A model generated the notes under the pieces. That model was not told the origin of the DNA. It was given only the letters and a program-made list of their open reading frames with translations, and made no database searches. A stretch of DNA of 6,392 bases from Desulfotomaculum sp. (GTDB lineage Bacteria; Bacillota; Desulfotomaculia; Desulfotomaculales; Nap2-2B), in assembly GCA_003457075.1 (NCBI GenBank), contig DMIY01000199.1:1-6392 (forward strand), read 5' to 3'. The stretch's first letter is position 1. Each line of letters begins with the position of its first letter. Below are positions 5,353-6,392 of this stretch, piece by piece. Position numbers and translations under genes: made by a program.

Positions 5353-5384
5353 AATATATATATGAGATACAGAAATAAATGTGC
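5353..5384 (-). promoter_or_regulatory. Possible sigma-K-like promoter of the triple-SPOCS gene
   Basis: On the minus strand CACA (AC at 5381-5382) is followed after 16 bases by CATATATATATTA (CATA at 5361-5364). Sigma-K promoters read roughly AC, a 16-17 base gap, then CATA-N3-TA; the CATA and spacing fit, the final TA is displaced by one base. The predicted transcript would start about 25 bases before the ATG, a sensible distance. The A+T-rich setting makes a chance match possible. Confidence 0.35.
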
Positions 5385-5548
5385 GGTAATTTGAATCAAC
5401 CAGGATTACTTCTTCGGAAATCGCAGTAATATTAAAGTTTTAGGGAATTGGAAATGTAATACAAATATGTTTCTTAAGGTACATTTTTATTTCCCCGCAG
5501 TTAGACCGAAATAAAATTTTATGCCCGCCAGGCCTTGTTTATCAAGGC
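5385..5548. other. Gene-free A+T-rich stretch upstream of the SPOCS operon, with a hairpin at its right end
   Basis: No reading frame of useful length on either strand. The only clear structure begins at 5522 (see the hairpin at 5522-5558). Confidence 0.4.
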
Positions 5549-5558
5549 TTAGCGGGCA
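5522..5558. terminator. Strong G+C-rich hairpin, possible terminator without a clear U-run
   Basis: Outer arms TGCCCGC (5522-5528) and GCGGGCA (5552-5558) and inner arms GCCTTG (5532-5537) and CAAGGC (5543-5548) are perfect, separated by a 3x3 internal loop, with a 5-base terminal loop. On the minus strand ATAAAATTTTATTT follows, which is U-containing but not a clean tract. It insulates the SPOCS operon from upstream transcription, and the stop codon of a short reading frame (5549-5653) falls in its arm. Confidence 0.55.
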
Positions 5559-5653
5559 CAACAAGTAAAATAACAAACACCTTCGAAACCGGTAAACTGC
5601 TTATGGTATTTGGCGGCAATGTCGTCCTTACGCTTTTTGCAAACTTTAGAAAC
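5549..5653 (-). pseudogene. Short Cys-containing reading frame without a proper start, possible gene remnant
   Basis: On the minus strand this open stretch ends at TAA (5549-5551) and reads, from near the terminator, VCKKRKDDIAAKYHKQ, then FTGFEGVCYFTCCAR. The composition looks protein-like (basic start, aromatic and paired-Cys end, loosely reminiscent of Cys-aromatic ends of YHS-type or other metal-binding domains), but there is no ATG, GTG or TTG between the terminator at 5654-5692 and the stop, and no ribosome binding site that would work. The frame happens to be that of the DUF35 gene beyond its TGA stop. It may be a decayed gene end or chance. Confidence 0.2.
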
Positions 5654-5692
5654 AAAAATCCCCCGCCTCAAAGACCCGGCGCGGGGATTTTT
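5654..5692 (-). terminator. Intrinsic terminator of the thiolase-DUF35 operon
   Basis: Arms AAAAATCCCC (5654-5663) and GGGGATTTTT (5683-5692) are perfect complements, and four more G-C pairs continue inward past one bulged C (5682), leaving a loop of about 10 bases. Read on the minus strand the stem is followed by a T-tract that is part of the A-T arm. It begins 16 bases after the DUF35 stop. By symmetry it can also act on plus-strand transcripts. Confidence 0.9.
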
Positions 5693-5707
5693 AAAACATG
5701 TTGTGAA

Positions 5708-6139
5708 TCAGGCGAGGGAAAAGGTAAACGCTAATCCTTCCGGTTCAATTTCCTCAATTGGTCCTCTATATCTTAACTTAGAAGGAGGTAGCTTATAGCC
5801 AACAGTCGCCTTTTTTCCAATTACGTCATCCGTAATTTTATCAGGGTCAACACCAACAATATTTCCTATTAAACCAGGTCCTTCTTCCAGTTGAGCCAAG
5901 GCTACAATATAAGGCACTTCATCTTCAAAACCCTCTGAAGCTACTCTTATGACTGTATACGATTTTATTTCTACCTTTCCTTTTAATTCTACTATTTCTA
6001 AGTCCAAACTCGCACATTCGCTGCAGTTAATTTTGGGAGGACAGATGTAGGCTCCACAACTATTACACTTTAATCCTAGAAGCTTTCCGTTTTTTAAGTT
6101 TGCGAAAAATTCTTTATGAGGCAATTTATAGGTAACCAT
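5708..6139 (-). CDS. DUF35 zinc-ribbon/OB-fold acyl-CoA-associated protein
   Basis: A 143-aa protein with the normal DUF35 layout: an N-terminal helix with the F-F-x2-L-x2-G-K motif, a rubredoxin-like zinc ribbon with C25-x2-C28 and C39-x2-C42 (plus C33), then an OB-fold (about residues 52-140) with KGKVEIKSYTVI and PYIVALAQLEEG. DUF35 proteins bind thiolases of the SCP2 type: in the archaeal acetoacetyl-CoA thiolase/HMG-CoA synthase complex one acts as a scaffold and CoA site, and in steroid degraders DUF35-Ltp2 pairs form retro-aldolases. Here it lies 12 bases after a thiolase stop, with AAAGGAGG overlapping that stop, so the two are co-translated partners, probably in beta-ketoacyl-CoA or related carbon-carbon bond chemistry. 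The ATG start is clear. All four zinc ligands are present, so it should be functional. Confidence 0.93.
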   Translation of the reverse strand: MVTYKLPHKEFFANLKNGKLLGLKCNSCGAYICPPKINCSECASLDLEIVELKGKVEIKSYTVIRVASEGFEDEVPYIVALAQLEEGPGLIGNIVGVDPDKITDDVIGKKATVGYKLPPSKLRYRGPIEEIEPEGLAFTFSLA

Positions 6140-6151
6140 TTTTATCCTCCT

Positions 6152-6392
6152 TTAACCTTTAATTCCATAGATAATATTACAAACAGTAGCCGAATCTCCA
6201 CCCAAAGTATCAGTTAAGCCTATTTTTGCTCCTTCTACCTGAGTACCTCTCTCCACAAACTCTCCTCTTAATTGTTTAACTATTTCGTATGCCTGAGCAG
6301 CGCCAGTAGCTCCAATCGGATGACCTTTAGCTTTAAGACCACCTGAGGGATTAATTGGTATCCGGCCCCCTATTTGGGTTTCGCCTTTTTCC
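6152..6392 (-). CDS. SCP2-type thiolase, C-terminal 80 residues (partial)
   Basis: The gene continues beyond the right edge. The visible end contains [20 protein letters not shown], the classic thiolase motif whose histidine belongs to the active site, and finishes with [14 protein letters not shown]. This last segment replaces the CxGGGxG loop of biosynthetic and degradative thiolases: the second catalytic cysteine of those enzymes is absent, as is usual for SCP2-type and archaeal-type thiolases that pair with DUF35 proteins. Such enzymes condense or cleave acyl-CoA thioesters. The pairing with the next gene fits. The exact substrate cannot be read from the fragment. Stop is TAA at 6152-6154. 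Confidence 0.92.
   Translation of the reverse strand, partial: EKGETQIGGRIPINPSGGLKAKGHPIGATGAAQAYEIVKQLRGEFVERGTQVEGAKIGLTDTLGGDSATVCNIIYGIKG

Overview
The window looks like chromosome from an endospore-forming, probably anaerobic Firmicute of the Clostridia (a Pelotomaculum/Desulfotomaculum-like organism is my guess, not a sequence-based identification). Reasons: two proteins carry SPOCS (DUF3794) domains, a family known from spore coat and cortex morphogenesis; LysM domains occur twice; ribosome binding sites are strong and AGGAGG-like; several starts are TTG or GTG; and an SCP2-type thiolase sits beside a DUF35 protein, as is common in anaerobes that handle acyl-CoA esters.

Layout. The left edge (3-89, +) is the last 28 residues of a LysM protein. 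It converges on a YdcZ/DUF606-type small membrane protein (145-591, -), which has a TATAAT box, an overlapping inverted repeat and a possible four-codon leader. From 719 to 2194 lies a cluster of four small proteins that I cannot assign to a known family but that form two paralogous pairs. One pair (170 aa at 719-1231 and 64 aa at 2000-2194, both -) brackets the other (63 aa at 1428-1619 and 61 aa at 1653-1838, both +, both TTG-started). A hairpin in the convergent gap at 1952-1984 may end transcription in both directions.

Upstream of the 64-aa gene, and probably in the same operon, is a divergent YbaB/EbfC-family protein. Its start is best moved to a GTG at 2519, because the longer reading begins inside an intrinsic terminator (2536-2566). 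That terminator follows a 355-aa protein joining a SPOCS domain to a C-terminal carbohydrate-binding-like beta-sandwich (2597-3664, -). Upstream of it is a 518-aa protein with three SPOCS repeats and a C-terminal LysM (3763-5319, -), preceded by a sequence resembling a sigma-K promoter. I infer that 719-5319 is a spore-envelope cluster: SPOCS/LysM and SPOCS/CBM-like proteins would assemble on or bind glycans of the cortex, coat or exosporium. The small hydrophobic proteins and the YbaB-like protein have no assigned role.

The right end (5549-6392) is different in character and looks more A+T-rich by eye. It holds the C-terminal 80 residues of a thiolase and a DUF35 zinc-ribbon/OB-fold protein in one operon (-). 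This operon closes with a strong terminator at 5654-5692. A short cysteine-containing reading frame without a normal start and a second hairpin lie between that terminator and the SPOCS genes. I see no tRNA, rRNA, CRISPR array or insertion sequence.
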